A stretch of 64,000 nucleotides of DNA from Niveibacterium umoris (GTDB lineage: Bacteria; Pseudomonadota; Gammaproteobacteria; Burkholderiales; Rhodocyclaceae): the NCBI RefSeq assembly GCF_014197015.1, contig NZ_JACIET010000002.1, forward strand, positions 496,001 to 560,000, in the 5' to 3' direction. Position 1 is the stretch's first letter, and every line of letters begins with the position of its first letter. Of the stretch, positions 26,887 through 34,899 are shown piece after piece. The notes below the pieces were generated by a model, which saw only the letters and a list, made by a program, of their open reading frames with translations, was not told the origin of the DNA and did not search any database. Position numbers and translations under genes: made by a program.

Positions 26887-27860
26887 CAGCGCGCCTCCTG
26901 GAAGTTGTCGCGTGACTGCCCCATCAGGTGGATGAACACGTCTTCGAGTTGCGGCTCGGCGGCTTCCCACACCAGTTCCGGCTTGTCACGCCAAGGTGCG
27001 ATGGCGGCGGCGAGCACGTCGGCCCGGGTGCCGCTGACATGCAAGGTGTTGCCGAATCGCGTGAGCATGTCGACCCCCGGCGCTTGGCGCAGCGTCGCGG
27101 CCAGCGCGGAGACATCGTTGCCGCGCACATGCCAGGTGGCAAACCCGCTGTGCGCAACCAGTTGCTGCGGCGTGCCGAGCGCGAGCAGGCGTCCGTAGGC
27201 GATGTAGCCGAGGCGATGGCAGCGCTCGGCCTCGTCCATGTAGTGGGTAGACACCAACACGGTGATGCCCTCGGCGGCGAGCGCGTGGATCTCTTCCCAG
27301 AAGTCGCGGCGCGCTTTCGGGTCGACGCCGGCGGTCGGCTCGTCGAGCAGCAGCAGTTTCGGCTCGTGCAGCATGCACGCGGCGAGCGCCATGCGCTGCT
27401 TCCAGCCGCCGGAGAGTCCGCCAGCGAGCTGGTTGGCACGCGCCGTCAGGCCGAGCCGCTCGATCGCCGCGTCCACCCGCTGGCGGCGCCGGTCCATGCG
27501 GTAGATGCCGGCGACGAAGTCGAGGTTCTCACGGATCGTCAGGTCTTCGTAGAGCCCGAAACGCTGCGTCATGTAGCCGACCTCACGCTTGATCGCGGCG
27601 GTGTCGCGCAGGATGTCGTAGCCCAGCGTGTGGCCGCTGCCGGCATCCGGCGTCAGCAGCCCGCACATCATGCGGATCGAGGTGGTCTTGCCGCTGCCGT
27701 TGGGGCCGAGAAAGCCGAACACCTCGCCACGTCGCACCCGCATCGAGAGCTGGTCGACGACTGTCTTGTCGCCGAAGCGCTTGGTGAGGCCCTCGACATC
27801 GACCGCCACTTGCTCGGGCGGAATGTCGAGCGGCGTGATCAGGCCATCCACGCTGTTCAT
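26886..27860 (-). CDS. ABC exporter ATP-binding protein
   Basis: 324 residues. Walker A GPNGSGKTTS, Q-loop (YMTQRFGLYEDLTIRENL), signature GLSGGWKQRMALA and Walker B (LLLLDEPTAGVD) are all intact. The signature variant GGWKQR and the C-terminal extension are typical of drug or polyketide export ATPases such as the N-terminal half of YbhF/RbbA-type proteins. ATG 27860 overlaps the HlyD stop by four bases, and its own stop overlaps a short ORF. It works with the downstream permease and upstream membrane-fusion protein. Confidence 0.92.
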   Translation of the reverse strand: MNSVDGLITPLDIPPEQVAVDVEGLTKRFGDKTVVDQLSMRVRRGEVFGFLGPNGSGKTTSIRMMCGLLTPDAGSGHTLGYDILRDTAAIKREVGYMTQRFGLYEDLTIRENLDFVAGIYRMDRRRQRVDAAIERLGLTARANQLAGGLSGGWKQRMALAACMLHEPKLLLLDEPTAGVDPKARRDFWEEIHALAAEGITVLVSTHYMDEAERCHRLGYIAYGRLLALGTPQQLVAHSGFATWHVRGNDVSALAATLRQAPGVDMLTRFGNTLHVSGTRADVLAAAIAPWRDKPELVWEAAEPQLEDVFIHLMGQSRDNFQEAR

Positions 27861-28813
27861 TTCGGTGCCCCGGCGCGCACCTCGACCGGCTGCCCCGGCG
27901 CCAGGTGCGCCTCGCCTTCGGGGCGCGCCTCGGCCATGTAAACCAGCTTCGCGCGGTTGTCCTTCGAGTAGATCACCGGCGGGGTGAACTCGGCGCTGGA
28001 GGCCACCCAGGTGATGCGTGCGGCGACCGGCGCACGGCAGCCGTCGCACAGCACCTCGACCCGGCTGCCGGCCGGAAATTCGGGCAGGCGCGCTTGCGGA
28101 ATGTAGAAGCGCAGCTTGGTGCTGCCCGCCGGCAGCAGGCTCACCACCGGCGTCCCGGCAGGCACCCATTCGCCTTCACGGTAATAGGTGTCCTCTACCC
28201 TTGCGGCTGCAGGGGCGTTGACGGTTTTCAGCGCCAAGCGCACCGCTGCCTGCGCCTGCTGTGCTTCAGCGACCTTGATGGCGGAAGCGGCTGCAGCGCG
28301 CTGCGCCTCGCGCCCGGCCAGCTCGGCGGCGTGCAGGTCGGCGCTGGCCTGCGCGAGTTGCGCGGCATTGCTGCGCACCCGTTCGCGCAGGCCATCAAGC
28401 GTGGCCGGGCTGAGGAAGCCCTGCGTCGCGAGATCCTGCTGGCGGCGCAGATCCTGCTCGGCGAGCCGCAGCGCCGATTCGGCCGCGGCGACGCGGGCGC
28501 GCAGCGAGTCGAGTTCCGCCGGGCGCTTGCCGGTGGCCAGATCCGCCGCCTGCGCCGCGCTCTGTTCGCGGCGCGCCCGGGCTTCGAGCAGCGCGGGCTG
28601 TTCGACGTCTGCGTCCAGCGCGAAGAGCGCGCCGCCGCCGGCGACGCTGCCACCGCGCGTGACTGCCAGCTTCACCAGCCTGCCGGCGTAGGGCGCGGCC
28701 ACGCGGGTCGGTTCGAGCTCGACGTAGCCGAGCATGGGTGCTTCGGGTGGCGCGCTGCATGCGGCCAGACTCGCTGCCGCAAACAGCGCGAGGATGAGCG
28801 GACGGGCATTCAT
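27857..28813 (-). CDS. HlyD-family membrane-fusion lipoprotein (YbhG-like)
   Basis: 318 residues. The N terminus has a lipobox (SLAAC). It then shows the HlyD plan: biotinyl-lipoyl half motif (VAAPYAGRLVKLAVTRGGSV), a coiled coil (about 75-190, Ala/Arg/Glu-rich), the second half (VNAPAAARVED) and a beta-barrel. It spans the periplasm in tripartite export and links the ABC pair to an outer-membrane channel. It overlaps the tetR stop and the ATPase start by four bases each, so the four genes form one operon controlled by TetR. Confidence 0.88.
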   Translation of the reverse strand: MNARPLILALFAAASLAACSAPPEAPMLGYVELEPTRVAAPYAGRLVKLAVTRGGSVAGGGALFALDADVEQPALLEARARREQSAAQAADLATGKRPAELDSLRARVAAAESALRLAEQDLRRQQDLATQGFLSPATLDGLRERVRSNAAQLAQASADLHAAELAGREAQRAAAASAIKVAEAQQAQAAVRLALKTVNAPAAARVEDTYYREGEWVPAGTPVVSLLPAGSTKLRFYIPQARLPEFPAGSRVEVLCDGCRAPVAARITWVASSAEFTPPVIYSKDNRAKLVYMAEARPEGEAHLAPGQPVEVRAGAPK

Positions 28814-29475
28814 GTCGGGTTCTCCAGCGCATCGCGGAGCGCGATCAGGCCGCCCCAGCTGAAATGCGTGATGTGGGCGGCGATGCGTTCGACCAGATCG
28901 TCGCCGGCGAGGGCCACCGGCATCAGGCGCTCGACCAGCGGCCGCGCCGAGATATAGCCCATGCACTGACTGAGCACGCTGAACATCGCGCGCGCGACCT
29001 GTTCTTCGCTGGCGCGCGGGCCCAGCACCGCGGCCACGATGGGGCGGAACTGCTGCATCTGCGGGCGCGTGAAGCGCTCGATCATCATGCCCAGCGCCTC
29101 GGTCGGGTTCACCAGTTCGCGCAGCATCAGCGCAGCGATGCGGCTTTCGCTTGCGGGGTCGAGGAAGCGCCGCACCAGCGTTCGCACTGCGGCCTCGAAG
29201 GCTGCGTGTGGATGGGTGGGGTCGGGAGGCGGGAAGGGCGTGCGGCTCACTGCCAGTTCGGCGTGGTGCTGCAACACGGCGCGGTAGAGCCCGTCCTTGC
29301 CACCGAAGTGGTAGTTGATCGCCGACAGCCGCACCCCGGCGCGCTGCGCAATGTCCTGCACCCGGGCGGCGCGAAAGCCTTCCTCGATGAAGATCACGGT
29401 CGCCGCGGCAAGCAGGGCGGTGCGGGTTTCTTCGCCGGGCGGGGTGCGCTGGGTGGTGGTGGGGGTGCTTGGCAT
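28810..29475 (-). CDS. TetR/AcrR-family repressor of the export operon (CecR-like)
   Basis: 221 residues. An N-terminal helix-turn-helix (FIEEGFRAARVQDIAQRAGV ... INYHFGGKDGLY) and a C-terminal CecR-type domain (ALMLRELVNPTEALGMM) match repressors of YbhGFSR-like exporters. ATG 29475 is used; there is no obvious ribosome site because an operator lies directly upstream, and an upstream ATG at 29541 would add 22 residues through the operators. It probably represses its own operon and is released by an exported drug-like ligand. Confidence 0.85.
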   Translation of the reverse strand: MPSTPTTTQRTPPGEETRTALLAAATVIFIEEGFRAARVQDIAQRAGVRLSAINYHFGGKDGLYRAVLQHHAELAVSRTPFPPPDPTHPHAAFEAAVRTLVRRFLDPASESRIAALMLRELVNPTEALGMMIERFTRPQMQQFRPIVAAVLGPRASEEQVARAMFSVLSQCMGYISARPLVERLMPVALAGDDLVERIAAHITHFSWGGLIALRDALENPT

Positions 29476-29483
29476 CGCGCAAG

Positions 29484-29499
29484 TGGAAAATGTTTTCCA
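29484..29499. promoter_or_regulatory. TetR operator 1
   Basis: TGGAAAATGTTTTCCA is a palindrome with perfect 7-bp arms and a 2-bp centre, placed 8 bases before the tetR ATG on the minus strand. A related site follows 24 bp away. An A/T-rich palindrome in this GC-rich context, next to a tetR gene, is a strong operator candidate. Confidence 0.75.
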
Positions 29500-29507
29500 T
29501 TGCACTT

Positions 29508-29523
29508 TAGAAAACAATTTCCA
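29508..29523. promoter_or_regulatory. TetR operator 2
   Basis: On the minus strand, TGGAAATTGTTTTCTA is an imperfect copy of operator 1 (TGGAAAATGTTTTCCA), shifted by 24 bp. The two sites together would cover the core promoter of the tetR-hlyD-ABC operon. Confidence 0.6.
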
Positions 29524-29687
29524 ACGCGTCAAGCACCGCACATCAGACGAGCGGGCAAGTGACCGGGAGCCCTTCTGGCCGACATCCCCGAGCCGACCGG
29601 CCGCCCGCTGCTCGAATTGCAGTTGCGCGGTAGTTTCAGAGCCGCAAGCTCGTTATGCTCTGCTCAATCCGCTTCGCTGGTCGCCCG

Positions 29688-30449
29688 ATGCGCCTGATTG
29701 CAAGCCTGCTCCTGCTGGTCGTGTCCCTGTCGAGCCGCGCCGCGCTCGGCCAGCCGCTGCACGTCGCAGTATCGGAGGGCTGGAACATGCCGTTCGCCCG
29801 CTTTGTGCGCGACGCCGGCGGCACGCGACTGGAGGCAGGCGTGATTCATGACTGGTACCGCGCGCTGGCCGCCGAATTGGGGCGCCCGATCGACTTCACC
29901 GTTTTGCCGCCGATGCGCGTGGACTTGCTGGTCCGCGACGAGCAGATCGACCTGCGTTGCTTCAGTTCGCCGGAATGGGAAAACAAGGACCTGCTGCAGG
30001 CCTACCAATGGTCGGACCAGCAAATCCTGAGCGTGGAAGAACGCCTGGTCGGTGGCCCCAGGGCCGCGACGGTCAAACGCTTGGAGGATCTCGCCGGGCA
30101 ATCGATCGGCACCGTGATCGGTTATCGCTATCCGCTGCTCGAACCCTTGTTCCGGCAGCAGCGGATCACGCGCGAGGACGCGCCGAGCGAGGCGGTGATG
30201 CTTGAAAAGCAGTTGCTCGGACGCAGCGACTACAGCGTGGTGCGCGCGCTCACGCTGGAGTACCTCCAATCGCAGGACCCAAAGTGGCTGGGTTTGCAGA
30301 CCTCGCCGCTGGTGGTGTCGAGCACGCCTCTGTACTGCTTGCTGCGACGCGGGTCGGGCATCTCCATGGCGCAATTCGACGCCGCGCTGGCGAACCTCAG
30401 GCGACGCGGCACGATGCAGCAGTTGCTGGAGCGCTACAGGCTGCAGTAA
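29688..30449 (+). CDS. Periplasmic solute-binding protein, family 3-like
   Basis: 253 residues with a Sec signal peptide (MRLIASLLLLVVSLSSRAALG). The mature part looks like a type II periplasmic binding fold related to amino-acid-binding and GGDEF-linked SBP_bac_3 proteins (HVAVSEGWNMPF at the start, LEDLAGQSIGTVIGYRYP in the middle, LRRRGTMQQLLERYRL at the end). No transporter genes are adjacent, so it may serve a signalling or orphan binding role. ATG 29688 is preferred over 29655 because it starts the signal peptide cleanly. Confidence 0.72.
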   Translation: MRLIASLLLLVVSLSSRAALGQPLHVAVSEGWNMPFARFVRDAGGTRLEAGVIHDWYRALAAELGRPIDFTVLPPMRVDLLVRDEQIDLRCFSSPEWENKDLLQAYQWSDQQILSVEERLVGGPRAATVKRLEDLAGQSIGTVIGYRYPLLEPLFRQQRITREDAPSEAVMLEKQLLGRSDYSVVRALTLEYLQSQDPKWLGLQTSPLVVSSTPLYCLLRRGSGISMAQFDAALANLRRRGTMQQLLERYRLQ

Positions 30450-30466
30450 TCCCCTTTGCGATCGCC

Positions 30467-31162
30467 TCAGGGCACCGGGCAGGCACCGTCTGCGCAGCCT
30501 GCGCCGGCCGCGCCCGGGGATGCAACCGCTCCTTGCAGGGCAGTGAGCCGCGCCGCGAAGCCCGACGGTTGTCCTAGGAAAACGCTGTGGTCAATGCGCT
30601 GGAGCGTCCCCTCGCCCGCCAGAATGAAGGTCGGGAAGCCTTGCGCACCCACCAGCGCCAGCATCTGGCGGCTGGCTGCGATATGCGCTTGTGTTGCGGC
30701 GCCGAGCTGCCGCGCAAACGCGGATTCGAAGGCCGCCGCGTCCAGCCCCGTTTCCATCGCCAACCGCGCCAGCACTGCCGTCTCGGCAATCCGCTGCCCC
30801 TCGACATAGTGCGCCGTCTGCAGCCGCGCCAGCAGGTCGAGCGCTGCCGCATCGCCACCCAGTTCCGCCGCCGCCAGCAGCGCCGTCGTAGGCGGCAGCG
30901 AATCGAACACCGCGTCGGGATCGCGCAGCAGACCTTCGAAATACGCATCGCCGAAGGGCTGGCCGGTCATCGCGGCGATGCGCCGGTCGTGCGGCACGAC
31001 GTAGTCGCGCAAGGCGATGGCGTAATGGCGCTGTGCGCCGGCCATCATGCCGCCGGCGTGCGGCACCACCTGCAGCCCGGGTACCGCGCGCGCGGCCCGC
31101 ACCAGCGGCGCCGCGGCGTAGCACCAGCCGCAGAACGGGTCGAAAACATAGTGCAGGATCAC
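30467..31162 (-). CDS. DsbA-family thioredoxin-fold protein (cytoplasmic)
   Basis: 231 residues without a signal peptide. The active site CGWC is at residues 11-14 in the motif DPFCGWCYA, and a cis-proline loop (GFPTF) occurs late, with the helical insertion of DsbA/FrnE/2-hydroxychromene-isomerase relatives between. It probably acts as a cytoplasmic disulfide or isomerase-type enzyme. The C terminus has an extra Cys-containing tail (GAGCADGACPVP). It is convergent with the solute-binding protein gene, 17 bases apart. Confidence 0.85.
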   Translation of the reverse strand: MILHYVFDPFCGWCYAAAPLVRAARAVPGLQVVPHAGGMMAGAQRHYAIALRDYVVPHDRRIAAMTGQPFGDAYFEGLLRDPDAVFDSLPPTTALLAAAELGGDAAALDLLARLQTAHYVEGQRIAETAVLARLAMETGLDAAAFESAFARQLGAATQAHIAASRQMLALVGAQGFPTFILAGEGTLQRIDHSVFLGQPSGFAARLTALQGAVASPGAAGAGCADGACPVP

Positions 31163-31186
31163 CGCGGCCTCGCTTTCGGGATCGGA

Positions 31187-31828
31187 TCAGTAGGCAACGC
31201 TGAAACGGCGCCCGGTATGGGCCGCGCGTTCGAGTTCGTCGATCAGCGCCACAGCATAGTCGGCGTTCGAGATGCGGCTGTGACCTTGCGCATCAAAGAA
31301 GGCCTGATCACCGCCCAGGCGATAGTGCCCGCTGCGATCGCCTGGGAACAGCTCAAAGGCCGGCGAGAGGTAGGTCCAGGCAATGCCCTGCTCGCCGCGC
31401 AGGCGTTCGAGCAAATCGCGCATGCCCAGGGCAGCCTCTTTCCACTGCGGCGGAAAGTCCTGCGTATCCACTGCCTGCACACCGGGCGCCACTTCAAGGC
31501 TGCCCGCACCGCCGACCACCAGCAGGCGCGGCACGCCAGCCGACTTGGCGGCCGCGAGCACCGCCTCACCGCCGGCCACCGAGCGGGCACGGATCTCGGG
31601 CTCGGCCCAGCCCGGGTTGTAAGCGCTGATCACCGCATCGTGGCCGCGTAGCGCGGCGGCGAGCGCGGCGGCGTCGAACAGATCGACCGCTTCGACGGTG
31701 AGCTGCGGCGCCGGCTGCAGCTTCGTGGTGTCGCGCACGATGGCGGTCACCTGGTGACCGCGGCTGAGGGCTTCGTGGAGCAGGGCCGCGCCGACAAAGC
31801 CGCTGGCGCCGATGAGTGCGATGTTCAT
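31187..31828 (-). CDS. NAD(P)-binding oxidoreductase (atypical SDR, YwnB-like)
   Basis: 213 residues. GASGFVGAALLHEAL near the N terminus is an NAD(P)-binding Rossmann loop. The family (NmrA/SDR-a, as in YwnB or anti-sigma-like reductases) includes NAD(P)H-dependent flavin reductases and redox sensors. ATG 31828 gives the fold its normal start. It is divergent from a LysR-type regulator with palindromic sites between, an arrangement in which the regulator usually controls the oxidoreductase. Confidence 0.85.
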   Translation of the reverse strand: MNIALIGASGFVGAALLHEALSRGHQVTAIVRDTTKLQPAPQLTVEAVDLFDAAALAAALRGHDAVISAYNPGWAEPEIRARSVAGGEAVLAAAKSAGVPRLLVVGGAGSLEVAPGVQAVDTQDFPPQWKEAALGMRDLLERLRGEQGIAWTYLSPAFELFPGDRSGHYRLGGDQAFFDAQGHSRISNADYAVALIDELERAAHTGRRFSVAY

Positions 31829-31889
31829 GTCCGGATTCCTTTGCGTTCGATGCACCGACGAATGCGGTGCGACGGAGCAAACGATATCC

Positions 31890-31948
31890 GCTTCACAAAG
31901 TCGCGATTAGCCACCCTAGAATGCAAACATTGTGAAGCCATGCTTCAC
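31890..31948. promoter_or_regulatory. LysR-type operator region (GTGAAGC/GCTTCAC palindrome plus half-site)
   Basis: GTGAAGC CAT GCTTCAC (31932-31948) is a perfect palindrome with 7-bp arms, and an additional half-site GCTTCAC occurs at 31890-31896, 42 bp upstream. The region separates the oxidoreductase gene from the LysR gene. LysR regulators bind paired sites in such divergent spacers, so this is the likely control region for both genes. Confidence 0.62.
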
Positions 31949-31966
31949 GCTCACAGCGGCATCCCC

Positions 31967-32089
31967 ATGAAAGACGATCACGCTCCGACGCTCCGCTTTC
32001 CACCCCCGCTGAAGCCGGGTGACACGATCGCGATCACGGCGGTCGCGTTTGCCGACGGCCGCGGCGCCCTCACGCAGGTTCTTGGCTGA
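31967..32089 (+). pseudogene. Possible N-terminal fragment of an LD-carboxypeptidase gene
   Basis: A 40-codon frame starts MKDDHAPTLRF and contains PPLKPGDTIAITA, which resembles the start of LD-carboxypeptidases of the MccF/LdcA family (usually LKPGDTIAIVAPS). The similarity stops after about 25 residues and a stop codon follows; the rest of such a gene (about 300 residues) is absent. It ends 11 bases before the LysR start. It may be a gene remnant left by deletion, or a short leader peptide. Confidence 0.4.
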
Positions 32090-32099
32090 GGTGGCGGGT

Positions 32100-33014
32100 A
32101 TGGATCGCCTGCGCGCCATGGCCATCTTTGCCCGCGTGGTCGACACCGGCTCGATGAGCGCCGCCGCACGGGCGCTGGGGCTGAGCACGTCGGCGGTCAG
32201 TCAGCAGATCCGCGCGCTGGAGGCCGACACCGGCGTGGTGTTGCTGCATCGCTCGACACGCCGCCTCACGCTGACCGCCGCGGGTAGCGGCTTCTACGAA
32301 GGTTGCGCGGAGATGCTGGCCGCGGCAGAACGGGCGGAACAGCGCCTTGCCGAGCAGCGCGACGCGCCAGTCGGCGAACTATGGGTCACGGCACCGATGA
32401 GCTTCGCCAGCGCCCACCTAGGCCCGGCGCTCGCGCCGCTGCTGCGCGCCAATCCGCAACTGACGCTGCGGGTCTTCGCCACCGATGCGCGGCTGGATCT
32501 GATCGAATCGCGCATCGATCTGGCGATCCGCGTCGGCGCCCTGAGCGATTCCAGCCAGGTCGCGCGGCGTCTCGCGCAATGGCAGGGCGTGCTGGTTGCG
32601 TCCCCGGCATGGATCAGTCAGAACGCTCCGGTGCGCGAACCGGAAGACCTGACGCGGGCGGACTTCCTGCTGCTGACACCCTTGGGCGAACCGCAGGAGG
32701 TGGTGCTGAGCCGCGGGGGCGACGTGCGCAGACTGCGCCTCAAGGGTCGCATCGCAAGCGACAGCCAGCAGACGACGCTGGCCTTGGCACGCCTGGGGCT
32801 GGGCATCGCGCGCGAGGTCGATGCCGATGTGGGCGACGATCTCGCCCGCGGCGCGCTGGCGAGGGTGTTGCCCGAATGGACCTTGCCGCCGGTCGGGGTA
32901 TGGGCGGTCACCCCACAACGCGATGCACAACCGGCGAAGGTGCGGCACGCAATCGAGGCATTGCGGCACTACCTCGATGCGAGAATGTCCGTCGTCACCC
33001 GCAATCCGGCCTAG
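32100..33014 (+). CDS. LysR-family transcriptional regulator
   Basis: 304 residues. MDRLRAMAIFARVVDTGSMSAAARALGLSTSAVSQQIRALE is the family's winged HTH, and the C-terminal region (residues about 90-300) is an effector-binding domain. ATG 32100 is chosen at the start of the HTH. It is divergent from the oxidoreductase gene, so it probably controls that gene, with the palindromes at 31890-31948 as operators. The effector is unknown. Confidence 0.9.
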   Translation: MDRLRAMAIFARVVDTGSMSAAARALGLSTSAVSQQIRALEADTGVVLLHRSTRRLTLTAAGSGFYEGCAEMLAAAERAEQRLAEQRDAPVGELWVTAPMSFASAHLGPALAPLLRANPQLTLRVFATDARLDLIESRIDLAIRVGALSDSSQVARRLAQWQGVLVASPAWISQNAPVREPEDLTRADFLLLTPLGEPQEVVLSRGGDVRRLRLKGRIASDSQQTTLALARLGLGIAREVDADVGDDLARGALARVLPEWTLPPVGVWAVTPQRDAQPAKVRHAIEALRHYLDARMSVVTRNPA

Positions 33015-33348
33015 CCCAACCGGGGCAAACCCGTCGACAGAATTTACACTTCGCGATTGCACCACACTCGGCCGCGTGTCATATCCCAATCGGATATTGT
33101 TGCGAAGCACCAAAGAATTTGTCGTGGATGTCGTCTGGATACCGCCAAACGGCCCGTGACGCCGGGGGTTTTGTCGTCACCCCGTTGCGACAGGACTGCG
33201 CGAGCATGCAGTGAAGGGCATACCCGCCGACCGAGGTGGCATCAAACGTGCTAAGCCGAACGGACAGGCAGCGCCGTCACCGCGGCAATCTAGCCTCTTA
33301 TCAAATACTTCCCGGCAAAGATCACGCCGCACTTAACGGGAGCAGTAC
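33015..33348. other. 334-bp intergenic region before the PEP-CTERM gene
   Basis: No convincing gene. It contains a perfect palindrome ATATCC-CAATC-GGATAT (33081-33097), an inverted repeat GTGACG/CGTCAC around 33158-33182, and a -24/-12-like element (33237-33252). Together these look like a regulatory region for the downstream exported protein rather than coding sequence. Confidence 0.5.
33237..33252 (+). promoter_or_regulatory. Candidate sigma-54 promoter of the PEP-CTERM gene
   Basis: TGGCATCAAACGTGCT keeps the essential GG (33238-33239) and GC (33250-33251) at the 12-bp spacing and deviates at three less critical positions. It lies about 97 bases before the ATG at 33349. RpoN control of PEP-CTERM genes through the PrsK/PrsR system is known in related bacteria, which makes this plausible but not certain. 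Confidence 0.45.
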
Positions 33349-33960
33349 ATGAAACTCAAACCCCTCGCCTATCTGCTTGCACTCACCACGTCCGCGCTGG
33401 TGGCAGGCAATGCCATCGCGGCGCCCCGCGCCGTCAAACCGTCGGCACTGCCCGCACTCGCCACGCTTGACCTGACGCCGACCGTCATCACCGACACCGC
33501 GACCAACCTCAAGGTCCAGTGGTCCTGGGACCTCGTGAACGCCAGTTCATCGCTGAGCCTGCTGTCCGACCCGAAGCTGACCAACTGGACGGTCAGCCTC
33601 GCAGCCTTCAACAAGAGCGTCACGATCCCCGACATCGGTTCGTTCTCGCTGCTCGCCGCCGGCGTCGACGCCCAGCACGTTACCGCCCCTCACAGCGGTG
33701 ATGCCGCCACCGGTGACCTGTATAAATACGTCTGGACGCAGAGCAACATCGGCACTTTCTCCACCAGCGCTACCACGTTGCTCTCGCACCCGGGTGCGCA
33801 CAGCGATACCTACACTTTCGAGTCGGTACGCACTGGCGGCAGCAATGTGACGTTCACGCTGAGCGCCGTGCATGCGGTGCCGGAACCCGAGACTTACGCG
33901 ATGCTGCTCGCGGGCCTCGGCGTGATCGGTGCAACCGCGCGCCGTCGTCGCGGCCGCTGA
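33349..33960 (+). CDS. PEP-CTERM-sorted exported protein
   Basis: 203 residues. A signal peptide (about 1-24, ending NAIAA) is followed by a beta-rich mature part with many Ser/Thr, and the C terminus carries the tripartite sorting signal: VPEPETYAML, a hydrophobic span (LLAGLGVIGAT) and a basic end (ARRRRGR). Such proteins are processed by an exosortase and linked to exopolysaccharide or floc formation. The exosortase is not in the window. A strong terminator follows. Confidence 0.92.
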   Translation: MKLKPLAYLLALTTSALVAGNAIAAPRAVKPSALPALATLDLTPTVITDTATNLKVQWSWDLVNASSSLSLLSDPKLTNWTVSLAAFNKSVTIPDIGSFSLLAAGVDAQHVTAPHSGDAATGDLYKYVWTQSNIGTFSTSATTLLSHPGAHSDTYTFESVRTGGSNVTFTLSAVHAVPEPETYAMLLAGLGVIGATARRRRGR

Positions 33961-33986
33961 TCCCGATCAGGCCTGCCTGATGCAGC

Positions 33987-34014
33987 GGGGCGCCTTCGGG
34001 CGCCCCGTTTCATT
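33987..34014. terminator. Bidirectional terminator with UUCG loop
   Basis: GGGGCGCC / GGCGCCCC with loop TTCG is a perfect 8-bp stem, followed by GTTTCATTT. It separates the PEP-CTERM gene from the convergent protease gene and probably serves the plus strand best. Confidence 0.85.
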
Positions 34015-34899
34015 TCAGCGCTCAGGTTCCGGCGTACCGATTACGCCGCGAATCCAGGCGGCATAGGGCGCAATCAGCATGCCGCCACCCCCGGACCCGA
34101 ATTTGGGTGGCACCGAAGACATCTTCGGTGGCCTGGCCGGCAGTTGCATCTGGAAAGTGTTGATGCCGACCAGCGCCCATTGATCGCCGTCGCGCACAAA
34201 AGCCCCGCTGCCCGAGTCCCCACCTGCGACCGTCGCCTCGCGGCGATTGCCCAGACTCGGCCCGCCGAGAAGACTGGTCGCCGGGTCGGGGCCGTCGAAG
34301 TCCCACACATAGGCCACCGGGCCCTGACCGGGACGGGTGACCCAGTCATCCAGAACGTTCTCGCCGACGCGCTTGGTGTCGGCACGCGCGCCGACCGTCA
34401 CGCCATCGCGCGGGTTGCCACCACCGCCATAGCCGACCAGCGTCAGCACGATGCCACGCGCCGGTGGGCGATCGAACAGCGGGTAGCGTGGCACCTTCGC
34501 CGGTAGCGGCTCGCGCAAGCGCAACAAGGTGAGATCGTCGAAGTTGATGCGATCGGATTTGTAGCCGGCGAAGCCCGGATGCGGCACGACCTCGAGCACG
34601 CCCCCGGTAAGGGGGCCACAGGGCACGCGCACCCGCACGTCACCGGGACTCAGGCGCCGCCCGGCCGCGACATGGCCGGCGGTGAGCACCCAGCGCTCGC
34701 CGACGACGACGCCGGAGAACACGCCGTTGCCGATCAGCACGCTGACGACACCGGCCCAGGGCGAGTCGCAGCCATCCGGGTCGACACGGCGTTCAGGCGA
34801 ATCCGGTTCGTCACCGTCGGGCAGCCCACCGATGATCGCCGCCGCCGGAGCCGAGAGTGCAAGCAGCATCGCGGCAGCCATGCCGCGCACAGCGATCAC
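34015..34899 (-). CDS. Exported trypsin-like serine protease
   Basis: 294 residues from GTG 34899, which overlaps the upstream transporter stop by four bases. A signal peptide (about 1-21) leads directly into IIGG, the mature N terminus of chymotrypsin-fold enzymes. Catalytic His76 (LTAGHV), the Asp region (NFDDLTLL) and Ser (GGDSGSG) are present, so it should be active. It lacks an extra pro-segment before IIGG. An ATG at 34881 is an alternative start but would weaken the signal peptide. Confidence 0.88.
   Translation of the reverse strand: MIAVRGMAAAMLLALSAPAAAIIGGLPDGDEPDSPERRVDPDGCDSPWAGVVSVLIGNGVFSGVVVGERWVLTAGHVAAGRRLSPGDVRVRVPCGPLTGGVLEVVPHPGFAGYKSDRINFDDLTLLRLREPLPAKVPRYPLFDRPPARGIVLTLVGYGGGGNPRDGVTVGARADTKRVGENVLDDWVTRPGQGPVAYVWDFDGPDPATSLLGGPSLGNRREATVAGGDSGSGAFVRDGDQWALVGINTFQMQLPARPPKMSSVPPKFGSGGGGMLIAPYAAWIRGVIGTPEPER

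Noticed and set aside
33057-33254. A 65-codon plus-strand frame upstream of the PEP-CTERM gene
   Set aside because: No ribosome site and no recognisable pattern, and it overlaps the candidate promoter elements.
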